Shown: positions 35,302 through 44,596 of the stretch, one piece after another | Layout: every line of letters begins with the position of its first letter | Position numbering within the stretch: the stretch's first letter is position 1 | Origin: Mycolicibacter longobardus | GTDB lineage: Bacteria; Actinomycetota; Actinomycetes; Mycobacteriales; Mycobacteriaceae | Direction of reading: 5' to 3' | Assembly: GCF_002102265.1 (NCBI RefSeq) | Contig: NZ_LQPG01000011.1 | Location: 186,001-250,000, forward strand | DNA: 64,000 bases | The notes under the pieces: generated by a model | Told to the model about the DNA's origin: nothing | What the model saw: only the letters and a program-made list of their open reading frames with translations | Database searches by the model: none | Made by a program: the position numbers and the translations under genes

Positions 35302-36819
35302 ATGGGTTCTGAGTCTGGGCAGCACTACGAAATTGTAATAGTCGGAGCCGGGTTTTCTGGGATTGGTACAGCGATCAGCCTGTTGAAGGCCGGATTTGCG
35401 GACTTTCTTATAGTCGATGACGCCGATGGCGTCGGCGGTACATGGCACTGGAATACGTATCCGGGAATAGCGGTCGATATTCCGTCCTATAGTTACCAGT
35501 TCTCTTATGAGATGCGAACATCCTGGTCACGTACTTACGCTCACGGGGATGAGTTGAAGGCTTATGCAGAGCGGTGTGTAGAAAAATACGGACTCCAAAA
35601 TTACATCCGGTTCAACACGACTGTGGACGAAGCCTGTTTCGACGAAGGCGCCGCACTATGGCGGCTGAGCTGCTCCTCTGGTCAGAATCTGACCGCGCGT
35701 TTTGTGATAAATTGCTCTGGCGTTCTCAGTCGGCCGAAGTGGCCTGATATTCCAGGAGTGCGCGACTTCGCCGGCGTGACGCTGCATACGGCCAGATGGG
35801 ACCATACGAAAGATCTCACCGGTAAGCGGGTGGCGGTGATCGGGACTGGGGCATCTGCGGTGCAGCTGATTCCCGAAGTCGCGAAGATCGCATCAAGTCT
35901 GACGGTCTTCCAGCGAACGCCGATTTACTGCTTGCCGAAGCCGGATTTCTCCATACCGAGCTGGGCCGCGACAGTGATGCGGTTGGTGCCAGGGGCACAA
36001 CTGATGACGCGCACTGCGAGTCAGGCGTTCGTCGAGTTCACATTTCCCATCGCAGCTCATTTTCACTCGTTGATCCCTGTGTCGGACCTCATGGAAGAGG
36101 CGGCGAAACGCTATATGCGTCGGGCGGTCGACGATCCGGTGACTCGAGACCAACTCATTCCTCGCTATTCGTTGGGTTGTAAGCGACCGAGTTTCCACAA
36201 TTCCTATCTCGCAACGTACAACCGTCGCAATGTTTCGCTCGAGACCAGCGGCATCACCCATGTCGACCATGCCTCGGTTCACACTGAAGATGGCAAGAGT
36301 TATCCGATCGATGTCATGGTCTTGGCCACCGGGTTCAAAGTGATGGAGTCGGGCAATATGCCGACTTATGTGCTGAAGGGACGCGGTGGAGTGGAGCAGT
36401 CTGCCTGGTGGGATGAGCACCGCCTCCAAGCCTTCGAGGGTGTGAGCGTCCCAGGGTTCCCGAATCACTTCAATATCTTCGGTCCCTATGGTTACAACGG
36501 CTCCTCGTACTTCACACTCATCGAGGCGCAAAGTCGGCATATCGTCCGCTGTCTTCGTCGTGCGCGCACGCTGAAGGCTGATTACGTAGAGGTCAGACAG
36601 CAGGCGAACGATCGCTACTTCGGTGACATGGTTAGCCGCCGACATCGACAGGTTTTCTGGCAGCCGAGCTGTTCCAATGCCAACAGTTACTATTTCGACA
36701 AACACGGCGATGTTCCGTTGCGTCCGTCAACTACCCTGGAGACTTACTGGCGTAGCCGCACCTTCCGGCTCTCCGATTACCGATTTGAACGTCGCGCAGA
36801 ATCCGTTGGCGCACGGTGA
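35302..36819 (+). CDS. Baeyer-Villiger-type flavin monooxygenase 2
   Basis: 505 residues. Motifs: IVGAGFSGIG (13-22), fingerprint FAGVTLHTARW (156-166), NADPH fold VIGTGASAVQ (~179-188). gaggaag precedes the start. The next gene, an esterase, overlaps by 4 bp, the expected partner for hydrolysing the ester product. This copy has GGTWHWNTYPGIAVD rather than the DNTYPGAACD of the other two, so its substrate range may differ. Confidence 0.88.
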   Translation: MGSESGQHYEIVIVGAGFSGIGTAISLLKAGFADFLIVDDADGVGGTWHWNTYPGIAVDIPSYSYQFSYEMRTSWSRTYAHGDELKAYAERCVEKYGLQNYIRFNTTVDEACFDEGAALWRLSCSSGQNLTARFVINCSGVLSRPKWPDIPGVRDFAGVTLHTARWDHTKDLTGKRVAVIGTGASAVQLIPEVAKIASSLTVFQRTPIYCLPKPDFSIPSWAATVMRLVPGAQLMTRTASQAFVEFTFPIAAHFHSLIPVSDLMEEAAKRYMRRAVDDPVTRDQLIPRYSLGCKRPSFHNSYLATYNRRNVSLETSGITHVDHASVHTEDGKSYPIDVMVLATGFKVMESGNMPTYVLKGRGGVEQSAWWDEHRLQAFEGVSVPGFPNHFNIFGPYGYNGSSYFTLIEAQSRHIVRCLRRARTLKADYVEVRQQANDRYFGDMVSRRHRQVFWQPSCSNANSYYFDKHGDVPLRPSTTLETYWRSRTFRLSDYRFERRAESVGAR

Positions 36820-37781
36820 CCAACACTGATGCGGCGGACCGGCGCCCCAGTCTTGCAAGTCATTTCGTGGCAATGACTTCGCGAAACACACTGCGTCCGC
36901 TGTCGCAACTCATCCCGTCGAGCGCCCACGGCCTCGCGGTGATGGATCGCGTACTCCGGATGGCGCTTGTGGGATCGCGGCCCCGCCGAAGCGTGGCGGT
37001 TCGCACAATAGATACCGAGTTCGCCGGGAATCAGATACGCGGGGATTGGATCACTTCTCCTGCAGTCGATCCACACGCGGTTCCGTTGCTCTACATTCAT
37101 GGCGGCGCCTACTCCATGTGCTCACCGGCTACCCACCGCGGCCTGCTCGGTGAACTTGCCTCCGCGAGCGGTCGGCCCATCTTTGCGGTGAGGTATCGGC
37201 TAGCTCCACGCTATCCCTTTCCCGCTGCCGCCGACGATGCACTGAACGCATACCGCTGGCTCGTCACAGGGCAGCCTTCGGCTTCCGGCGAACGCGGTGT
37301 TGCGGTGGCCGGGGACTCGGCGGGCGGCCAGCTCACGATGGCCACCGCCCTTGGCGCACGTAGTGACGGACTGCCGCTGCCGGATTCGATGCTTCTCATG
37401 TCTCCGGTCCTGGATCTGACATGTGAACTCGCGAGGGCACGCGAACTTCGCCGCCGTGATCCTTTCGCCTCTGCTCGGTCCGCGGCCCGCGCTCTTGACC
37501 TGTACGTGGCTGGTGCAGATCACCGCAATGAGCGAATCAGCGTGCTCGACGCAGACCTCAGGTCCATGCCACCGATCCTGATTCAGGTAGGCGGAAGAGA
37601 AATGTTGATCGATGACTCGAGGCATCTTGCCGACCGCCTCCGATCGGCCGGATCAAGCGTTGAGATACAGGTGTACCGGGGACAGATCCACGTGTTCCAA
37701 GCCATGTTCCGAATCCTGCCCGAGGCTCGTGAGGCGATCCACCGCGCTGGAAACTTCCTGAAAGCTTCGGCCCACCGGTGA
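36816..37781 (+). CDS. HSL-family esterase/lipase (alpha/beta hydrolase)
   Basis: 321 residues from GTG 36816. It has the oxyanion HGGAYS motif, nucleophile in AVAGDSAGGQL, a catalytic Asp region near GGREMLIDDS and His in GQIHVFQ, the hormone-sensitive-lipase pattern. It overlaps monooxygenase 2 by 4 bp and is followed 13 bp later by monooxygenase 3. It most likely hydrolyses the esters or lactones these enzymes make. Confidence 0.88.
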   Translation: MTNTDAADRRPSLASHFVAMTSRNTLRPLSQLIPSSAHGLAVMDRVLRMALVGSRPRRSVAVRTIDTEFAGNQIRGDWITSPAVDPHAVPLLYIHGGAYSMCSPATHRGLLGELASASGRPIFAVRYRLAPRYPFPAAADDALNAYRWLVTGQPSASGERGVAVAGDSAGGQLTMATALGARSDGLPLPDSMLLMSPVLDLTCELARARELRRRDPFASARSAARALDLYVAGADHRNERISVLDADLRSMPPILIQVGGREMLIDDSRHLADRLRSAGSSVEIQVYRGQIHVFQAMFRILPEAREAIHRAGNFLKASAHR

Positions 37782-37794
37782 AAGTGTTGGGACC

Positions 37795-39378
37795 GTGGAT
37801 GCTCCACTGCCACCGCGCCATCAACTGCTTCTTAGCTGTCTCATGACAGGCGGCTTTGCGAGGGATCCTCGAGGACACGATCCGTCGATAGTGATCATCG
37901 GGGCCGGCGTCGCGGGTATCGCCATGGCCCATCAGCTGAAGAGGGACGGATTCACCAACTTCACCATGGTGGAAAAGGCTGCAGACATCGGCGGCGTCTG
38001 GCGCGACAACACCTATCCAGGAGCGGCTTGCGACGTGCCGTCAGCGTTGTACTCACTCTCGGACAAGCCCAACACTCGTTGGTCGAGACGTTATGCAGAA
38101 CAGCCCGAGATACTCCAATATCTTCGCCGACTCGTCCTGGCCGACGGAATGGACCTGCATTTGCGCACGCGGACCGAAGTCGTCGAGATGACCTTCGATG
38201 AACAGGCCGGCCGTTGGCGTTTGGTGACCGGATCCAGCGAGACGATCTGGTGCGATGTCGTGATTTCGGCCGTGGGGCAGCTCTCGCGACCTCATACGCC
38301 GAATATTGCCGGCGAAGACACCTTCGAGGGGCCGCGTTTTCATTCGGCGCGTTGGGACCATTCGGTATCGCTGCGCGGCAAGGAAGTAGCCGTCATCGGG
38401 ACAGGCGCAAGCGCGATACAGTTTGTGCCACGGATCGCACACGAGGCACAGCGCGTAACGCTGTATCAGCGCACGGCGCCTTGGATTTTGCCGAAGTGGG
38501 ACAGCAGGTACGGACGTCTTCACCAACAGCTGATTAAGGTTCTGCCGCTGTGGCTGCGTCTTGAGCGTTTCGCGGTATGGCTGATTTTTGAAGTGCTCGC
38601 AGTGACGTTGGTCGACGCGAAGCCCTTGTCACGCATTCTCGGCGCGGTCGCCCGCTACCACCTCCATCGGCAGGTTGCCGATCCAATGCTGCGCCGGCAA
38701 CTCACGCCATCAGATGCGCCGGGGTGCAAGCGGGTGTTGTTCTCGAATGATTACTACCCCGCGATTGCCAACGGTGAAGTCTCGTTGGTGACCAACGCGG
38801 TTGCGAAGCTTTGCGACAAGGGAGTCGTGACCGACGATGGCGTACTCCATCGCGCGGATGTCGTCATTTACGGAACAGGTTTCCGCGCTACCGACTTCCT
38901 CGCCCCGATGCGTGTTCGCGGCTGGGGCGGAGTGACTCTGGACGAGGTGTGGGGGACGCAGGCGCACGCATACCTGGGCATTACAGTCCCGATGTTCCCG
39001 AATCTCTTTCTCCTCTATGGCCCGAACACGAATGTCGGTTCCGGGTCGATCATTTACATGATCGAGTCTCAGGTCCGCTATGTCGGTGCCCTCATCAAGA
39101 TTTTGGCGAGTGACCCAGGGCGTACGGTCGACGTCAGGCCAGACATCGAGCAAAGCTACAACACACGATTGAGCCGGCGGCTGCGAAGGTCGGTGTGGGC
39201 GCTTTGCGCGAGCTGGTACACGACCTCGAGTGGCGCGATCCCGACGAACTGGCCTGGGCCTACATTTGCCTACCGGATCCTCACCCGCAAACCACGCAGT
39301 CACGATTATCTATTCAGGCACGTTGAACGCCTTCAGTTAGACGGCCCGAGTGAGAACCGCGCGAGGCTGCGCAGATGA
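37795..39378 (+). CDS. Baeyer-Villiger-type flavin monooxygenase 3
   Basis: 527 residues from GTG 37795, or 511 from ATG 37843. Motifs: IIGAGVAGIA (34-43), fingerprint FEGPRFHSARW (177-187), NADPH fold VIGTGASAIQ (~200-209). It ends the series begun at 31967; 115 bp of A+T-rich sequence follow before the P450 gene. Confidence 0.88.
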   Translation: MDAPLPPRHQLLLSCLMTGGFARDPRGHDPSIVIIGAGVAGIAMAHQLKRDGFTNFTMVEKAADIGGVWRDNTYPGAACDVPSALYSLSDKPNTRWSRRYAEQPEILQYLRRLVLADGMDLHLRTRTEVVEMTFDEQAGRWRLVTGSSETIWCDVVISAVGQLSRPHTPNIAGEDTFEGPRFHSARWDHSVSLRGKEVAVIGTGASAIQFVPRIAHEAQRVTLYQRTAPWILPKWDSRYGRLHQQLIKVLPLWLRLERFAVWLIFEVLAVTLVDAKPLSRILGAVARYHLHRQVADPMLRRQLTPSDAPGCKRVLFSNDYYPAIANGEVSLVTNAVAKLCDKGVVTDDGVLHRADVVIYGTGFRATDFLAPMRVRGWGGVTLDEVWGTQAHAYLGITVPMFPNLFLLYGPNTNVGSGSIIYMIESQVRYVGALIKILASDPGRTVDVRPDIEQSYNTRLSRRLRRSVWALCASWYTTSSGAIPTNWPGPTFAYRILTRKPRSHDYLFRHVERLQLDGPSENRARLRR

Positions 39379-39426
39379 TCCGGGTCGCAGGCGGTGTCTA
39401 ACATTTCACTGTTAACTGTTCGAATA

Positions 39427-39453
39427 TTGACATTCAGCACATCTATGTAAACT
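39427..39453 (+). promoter_or_regulatory. Probable promoter of the P450/transglutaminase/FadD operon
   Basis: TTGACA (39427-39432) and TAAACT (39448-39453) are separated by 15 bp in an unusually A+T-rich stretch 41 bp before the P450 start. caggagg precedes the start codon. Confidence 0.5.
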
Positions 39454-39493
39454 ATTACCAGATACCCGTGCAGCAGAGCGCCCAGGAGGCATC

Positions 39494-40951
39494 GTGGCTA
39501 ATCAGCTTCTCGCAATCACGCGTCACCCCAAGGAGCGGTTGACGTCTGTCCTGTTGGCGCCCGCCCCCCGCGTCGTCGATGACAAATGGCGACAGTGGAG
39601 TCGGGACTGGAGAGTCCGGGAACTTGCGCCGGCCCCCGCCGGATCTGGGCTGAGAGCCGTCCTAGGGGACGCTGGACTCCCGTTGCTGGGGCACACTGTC
39701 GACTACATCCGATTTGGTTCAGAATTCAGTCGGGAGCGTTACGAACGTTTGGGCTCGGTGTCGTGGATGGGCGCATTCGGTACCAAAATGGTGGTCATCG
39801 CCGGTCCAGACGCAACGCGTGAGGCGTTCACAAGCGAAGCCAAGGCCTTTTCTCAAGATGGCTGGTCCTTCCTGATCGATGCTTTCTTCCATCGCGGGTT
39901 GATGCTCATGAGCTTCGACGAACATTTGATGCACCGGCGCATCATGCAGGAGGCGTTCACGCGTCCTCGCCTGACCGGATATGTCGGGCAGGTGGCCCCG
40001 TGCGTTCGCGCAGCCGTGCCCGCGTGGCCGACCGGTCCGTCGGTCCGGATCTACCCGTTGTTGAAGAATCTCACCCTCGATATTGCCACGGATGTCTTCA
40101 TGGGTGGCCGCGGCAAGGACGAGAGCGCTGCTGTCAACGAGGCGTTCGTGTCCACTGTTCGCGCGGCGAGTTCCTTTGTGCGAGTTCCACTCCCGGGCAC
40201 CAGGTTCCGCGCCGGCGTGCATGGGCGGCGCGTGTTGGAGGACTACTTCTCCCGACACCTGCCGGCCGCGCGTGCAGGCGAGACCGACGATCTATTCGCC
40301 GCCCTCTGCCAGGCGACCACAGAAGACGGTGAACGGTTCTCCGACGAGGATGTGATCAACCACATGATCTTTCTCATGATGGCCGCCCATGACACCTCCA
40401 CGATCACCACCACTGCTGTCACCTACTTCCTCGCTAAACATCCTGAGTGGCAGGAGAAGGCAGCGGCGGAGGCGCGGTCCTTCGGTCACGATTCGCCAGA
40501 TATCGACGAACTGGAGCGGATGACGGTCCTCGATCTGATCCTCAAAGAAGCTCTGCGTCTGCTGGCGCCCGTTCCGCTGGTGATGCGCAAGACCGTCCGC
40601 GATGTCGCCATCGACGGCTATCACATCCCCCGTGAAACCTTGTGCGCAATCACACCCGCCGTAAATCACTTCGACCGCAGAATATGGAGCGACCCGGACC
40701 GTTTCGATCCGTCGCGCTTCGATGAGCCCCGGCGCGAGGACCAACAGCACCGATTCGCCTGGGTGCCGTTCGGCGGGGGGGCGCACAAATGCATTGGGAT
40801 GCAGTTCGGCACACTCGAGGTGAAGGCAATCCTGCACCAGATGTTGCGTACCTACACTTGGACGGTCCCAAACGACTATCACGTGCGTTGGGACAACACC
40901 TCGCTGCCCATTCCCGTGGACGGACTGCCTGTGACGTTGCGGCACCGATGA
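39494..40951 (+). CDS. Cytochrome P450 (second, not CYP153)
   Basis: 485 residues from GTG 39494. I-helix AAHDTST (297-303), ExxR in KEALR (E352, R355), haem loop FGGGAHKCIG with C433. The sequence has the character of the CYP136/CYP120-like group rather than of CYP153 or CYP125. No redox partner gene is adjacent, so it may borrow the ferredoxin and reductase at 20.5-23.4 kb or a host pair. Its stop overlaps the transglutaminase start by 4 bp. Confidence 0.88.
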   Translation: MANQLLAITRHPKERLTSVLLAPAPRVVDDKWRQWSRDWRVRELAPAPAGSGLRAVLGDAGLPLLGHTVDYIRFGSEFSRERYERLGSVSWMGAFGTKMVVIAGPDATREAFTSEAKAFSQDGWSFLIDAFFHRGLMLMSFDEHLMHRRIMQEAFTRPRLTGYVGQVAPCVRAAVPAWPTGPSVRIYPLLKNLTLDIATDVFMGGRGKDESAAVNEAFVSTVRAASSFVRVPLPGTRFRAGVHGRRVLEDYFSRHLPAARAGETDDLFAALCQATTEDGERFSDEDVINHMIFLMMAAHDTSTITTTAVTYFLAKHPEWQEKAAAEARSFGHDSPDIDELERMTVLDLILKEALRLLAPVPLVMRKTVRDVAIDGYHIPRETLCAITPAVNHFDRRIWSDPDRFDPSRFDEPRREDQQHRFAWVPFGGGAHKCIGMQFGTLEVKAILHQMLRTYTWTVPNDYHVRWDNTSLPIPVDGLPVTLRHR

Positions 40952-41601
40952 GCGGTGAGAACTCGCCTTACCTGGAGCCCACGGAGTTCCTCGATTGGCA
41001 ACATGAATCGGTACGCGACTTCGTTGCATCGGCGACCCGCGGCGCGGTCGACGACACCACGAAGGCCATAGCCATCTTCACTGCGGTCCGCGACTCGATT
41101 TGGTATGACCCCTACACCGTGACCGATGACCCGCATGCGTATCGCGCCAGCACCATCGCAACTGCAGACCGCGCTTACTGCGTCCCGAAGGCGGTGCTCT
41201 TGACGGCGGCCTGCCGAGCAGCAGGCATCCCAGCGCGGCTGGGGTTCGCCGATGTCCGAAACCACCTTCAGACCGAGACATTGCGTGAGCGGATGGGCGG
41301 TACCGACGTCTTCGTCTACCACGGATACAGCCTCATGCATCTCTGCGGTGTCTGGGTCAAGGCAACTCCGGCGTTCAATCGCGAGCTATGCGCACGGTTC
41401 GGCGTCCCGCCAATTGATTTCGACGGGCGCACAGACGCCCTGCTGCACGGGTTCGCCGGTGACGGCACACAACACATGGAATATCTGAGGGATCGAGGCG
41501 CCTTCGACGATCTACCGCTGGCAGAGATCCTGCAAGCGCTCAGAACCCACTACGGGACGCTCATAGGCGATGCGAGTCGCCATCCAGACCTGTTCGCCTG
41601 A
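40948..41601 (+). CDS. Transglutaminase-like protein
   Basis: 217 residues from ATG 40948. The papain-like core is seen as RAYCVPKAVLLTAACRAAGI (nucleophile C78) followed by a histidine in YHGYSLMHL (~125). The usual third residue (Asp in DPT) is replaced in VKATPAFN, so the triad is atypical. It is the intact counterpart of the broken gene at 28277. Its role beside P450 and FadD genes is unknown; amide hydrolysis or acyl transfer are possibilities. Confidence 0.7.
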   Translation: MSGENSPYLEPTEFLDWQHESVRDFVASATRGAVDDTTKAIAIFTAVRDSIWYDPYTVTDDPHAYRASTIATADRAYCVPKAVLLTAACRAAGIPARLGFADVRNHLQTETLRERMGGTDVFVYHGYSLMHLCGVWVKATPAFNRELCARFGVPPIDFDGRTDALLHGFAGDGTQHMEYLRDRGAFDDLPLAEILQALRTHYGTLIGDASRHPDLFA

Positions 41602-41615
41602 AGGGCCGATGCGTA

Positions 41616-43241
41616 ATGCACAGCACGATGCAAGACGTCCAGCTCACAATCTCGGCAATTGTCCGCCATGCCGCCTCCATTCACGGAAACAGCGAGGTGA
41701 TCACCCCCGACGGAATTGGATACCGAAGTATGTCCTACCGTAGCGTCCTGGGGCGAGCGGGCCGACTTGCCAATGCGTTGCGCGGGCTCGGAATAACGGC
41801 AGATCAACGGGTGGCCACTTTTCAGTGGAGTAACCAAGAACATCTCGAGGCCTACTGCGCGGTTCCCTCCATGGGCGCGGTGCTGCACACCCTCAACATT
41901 CGTTTGGCTCCAGAGCAACTCGCGTACATCGCCAACCATGCCAGCGATCAGATCATCCTGGTGGATGCGTCGGTTGCGCCATTGTTGGCTAGTGCGCTAC
42001 CAGCGATGGAGTCGGTGCATACGGTCATCGCCACCGGGGGCGGCGACCTCGCTCCGCTGCAGCGATGCGGGAAGACGGTGTTGCGTTACGAGGAGATCCT
42101 GGCGCAGCAACCGGAGACTTTCGATTGGCCCGAGATCGATGAGCGTTCCGCCGCGGCCATGTGCTACACCAGCGGGACTACTGGAAATCCCAAAGGTGTT
42201 GTCTACAGCCACCGTTCGACCTACCTACATGCACTGACCGCCTGCACGTCGAACGCCCTGGCAGTGAGCGAGGCCGACCGTATCCTGGCCATTGTCCCGA
42301 TGTTTCACGCCAATGCGTGGGGACTGATCTACGCGGCGTTGATGTCTGGTGCGGACTTGGTATTACCCGATCGCCATCTGCAAGCCGCGCCGCTGGTGTC
42401 GATCATCGAAGAGACTCAGCCGACTATCGCCGGTGCAGTGCCGACGATCTGGAACGATGTCGATCGATACCTGGAATCGAATCCCGCCCGGGACATCTCC
42501 TCACTTCGGCTGGTTGCCTGCGGGGGATCGGCAGTCCCCGTCTCGCTGATGCGGGCATTCGAAGACAAGTACAACGTGCCTATCGTGCAGGCATGGGGCA
42601 TGACCGAAACCTCGCCGCTGGCTACCGTCGCACGCGCAGCGCACGGAGTAGGCGAGACCCGTGCGTGGGAGATGCGCGAAAGCCAGGGTCGGCCGATGTG
42701 CGGTGTCGAGATCCGGTTGCGTGACGACCACAAGAAGACAGTGCCGTGGGACGGTCGATCAGCGGGTGAAATACAGGCGCGAGGCCCGTGGATCACCGGC
42801 GCCTACTTCGGCGACGATGATCCGGACAAGTTCGACGGAGGGTGGCTGCGCACCGGCGACGTCGGCCGGATCGACCCGGACGGGTATCTCACGCTGACCG
42901 ATCGTGCGAAGGACGTCATCAAGTCAGGTGGAGAATGGATCTCCTCAGTCGAGCTGGAAAACACGCTGATTGGTCACCCGGCGATCTACGAGGCTGCGGT
43001 GGTGGCAGTTCCCGACGACAAATGGCAGGAAAGACCGCTCGCCCTGGTCGTGGTTCACCGTGGAGCCGAGGTCGACATCGACCGACTGCGCGCGTTTCTG
43101 TTGGACAAGGTCGCCAAGTGGTGGATCCCGGAGCGGTGGAGCTTCGTGTCTGAGATTCCCCGAACAAGCGTCGGGAAATACGACAAGAAGGCCATACGCG
43201 CGCGTCACTCCGCCGGCGAGTATCAGATCGAAACGTCCTAA
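41616..43241 (+). CDS. Fatty-acyl-CoA ligase (FadD), copy 2
   Basis: 541 residues, colinear with copy 1 at 24121 along the whole length (both have [44 protein letters not shown]). AMP-binding loop YTSGTTGNPKG; A5 motif [11 protein letters not shown]; hinge [12 protein letters not shown]-terminal lysine in VGKYDKKAIR. It should activate the acid released by the esterase for the following acyl-CoA dehydrogenase. The two copies differ at many positions, so this is an old duplication or separate acquisition. Confidence 0.9.
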   Translation: MHSTMQDVQLTISAIVRHAASIHGNSEVITPDGIGYRSMSYRSVLGRAGRLANALRGLGITADQRVATFQWSNQEHLEAYCAVPSMGAVLHTLNIRLAPEQLAYIANHASDQIILVDASVAPLLASALPAMESVHTVIATGGGDLAPLQRCGKTVLRYEEILAQQPETFDWPEIDERSAAAMCYTSGTTGNPKGVVYSHRSTYLHALTACTSNALAVSEADRILAIVPMFHANAWGLIYAALMSGADLVLPDRHLQAAPLVSIIEETQPTIAGAVPTIWNDVDRYLESNPARDISSLRLVACGGSAVPVSLMRAFEDKYNVPIVQAWGMTETSPLATVARAAHGVGETRAWEMRESQGRPMCGVEIRLRDDHKKTVPWDGRSAGEIQARGPWITGAYFGDDDPDKFDGGWLRTGDVGRIDPDGYLTLTDRAKDVIKSGGEWISSVELENTLIGHPAIYEAAVVAVPDDKWQERPLALVVVHRGAEVDIDRLRAFLLDKVAKWWIPERWSFVSEIPRTSVGKYDKKAIRARHSAGEYQIETS

Positions 43242-43283
43242 GAAATCAAACCCATTGATATTGAACAGCCGAGAGGGAATCCT

Positions 43284-44429
43284 GTGACAGCATCAATTTC
43301 TCCCTGGATGAGCGCCGAATTGCTCGAGCTTCGTGACCTTGCCGCGAAGTTCTTCTCGACCGAATTGGCCCCACATGCGCAACGTTTCGCAGACCAGCAC
43401 CAAGTTGACCGAGAATTGTGGCACAAAGCCGGCGAACTAGGCCTGCTCTGCATGTCCATACCCGAAGAATACGGCGGGGGAGGCGGCACATTCGCGCACG
43501 AAGCCGTCGTACTCGAAGAGCAAGCCCGAGTCGGGGACAGCTCATGGGGCGCAGGGCTGCACAGCGGAATCGTCGCGCACTACATCCTCCAGTATGCGGC
43601 CGAAGAACTACGGAGGCAGTGGCTGCCCAAGATGGCCTCAGGCGAAATGATCGGTGCTATCGCCATGACGGAGCCAGGGACCGGTTCTGATCTGCAGAGT
43701 GTCAAGACCAAAGCAATTCTTGACGGTGACGAGTACGTGATCACCGGCGCAAAGACCTTCATCACCAACGGTCAGCAAGCCGACCTGATCATCGTCGTCG
43801 CCAAGACAGATCCAAGTCAGGGCGCCGCCGGCATCTCGCTGATCGTCGCCGAAGCCGATCGACCCGGATTCCGGCGCGGCAAGGTCCTCGACAAAATCGG
43901 CCAACGCGGACAAGACACCTCCGAGTTGTTCTTCGACGACGTAAGAGTGCCCCGCTCGCACCTCCTGGGCGAGACCGAGGGTCAGGGTTTCATTCAGCTG
44001 ATGACGCAGCTACCTCAAGAGCGGCTCATCGTCGCGGTTGGGGCGGTCGCGGCGATGGAACTTGCCGTGGAGCAGACACTCAAATACACCCGTGAGCGGG
44101 AAGCGTTCGGACGGCCCGTCTTCGGCTTCCAGAAGACGAAATTCATCTTGGCCGAAGCTGCAACCGAAACGCGCATCGCACGAGTATTTTTGGACTACTG
44201 CATCGACCTACACCTCGCGGGCCAACTCGACGTCCAGACCGTCGCCATGGCGAAATGGTGGACCACTGAGCGAGCGATGAAGGTGCTCGATGACTGTTTG
44301 CAGCTCCACGGCGGATATGGGTACATGACCGAGTACCCCATCTCGAGATTGTGGGTGGACCAGCGCGTGCAGAAAATCTACGCCGGCACAAATGAGGTGA
44401 TGAAGGAAATCATCTCGCGTTCCCTATGA
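43284..44429 (+). CDS. Acyl-CoA dehydrogenase (FadE)
   Basis: 381 residues. FAD-binding AMTEPGTGSDLQ and the ITNG stretch are typical. The C-terminal site where medium-chain enzymes have the catalytic Glu reads KIYAGTNEVM, so the base is probably the Glu of PQERLIVAVG on helix G, as in isovaleryl/long-chain types. It makes the 2-enoyl-CoA in the first step of beta-oxidation. It lies 42 bp after FadD copy 2. Confidence 0.9.
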   Translation: MTASISPWMSAELLELRDLAAKFFSTELAPHAQRFADQHQVDRELWHKAGELGLLCMSIPEEYGGGGGTFAHEAVVLEEQARVGDSSWGAGLHSGIVAHYILQYAAEELRRQWLPKMASGEMIGAIAMTEPGTGSDLQSVKTKAILDGDEYVITGAKTFITNGQQADLIIVVAKTDPSQGAAGISLIVAEADRPGFRRGKVLDKIGQRGQDTSELFFDDVRVPRSHLLGETEGQGFIQLMTQLPQERLIVAVGAVAAMELAVEQTLKYTREREAFGRPVFGFQKTKFILAEAATETRIARVFLDYCIDLHLAGQLDVQTVAMAKWWTTERAMKVLDDCLQLHGGYGYMTEYPISRLWVDQRVQKIYAGTNEVMKEIISRSL

Positions 44430-44474
44430 CCCTGAACGATTAGCCACCTGCACATTACTCACCTGGGAGGATTG

Positions 44475-44576
44475 ATGGCATCTACAGAGGTGCCATATCG
44501 CCACGAAATGGGTGGACATTGCGGATCGGGTGCCCTTCGGGAGTTGATACCAGATGCTCCTATCTTCAGGCAATGA
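44475..44576 (+). pseudogene. Truncated BtrH-like gene start
   Basis: From ATG 44475, preceded by gggagg, the frame reads VPYRHEMGGHCGSGALREL, matching the start of the BtrH-like protein at 27180 (IPYPHRRGGHCGSGALRDL). It then runs into an IS110-type remnant and stops at 44576 after 33 residues. The gene was clearly once the last member of the P450/FadD/ACAD operon. Confidence 0.85.
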
Positions 44577-44596
44577 GTTCTTCAGGCAATGAGTTC
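44565..44596. repeat. 16-bp perfect tandem duplication at the IS junction
   Basis: ttcaggcaatgagttc occurs at 44565-44580 and again at 44581-44596, exactly where the truncated BtrH-like gene meets the transposase remnant. Confidence 0.75.
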
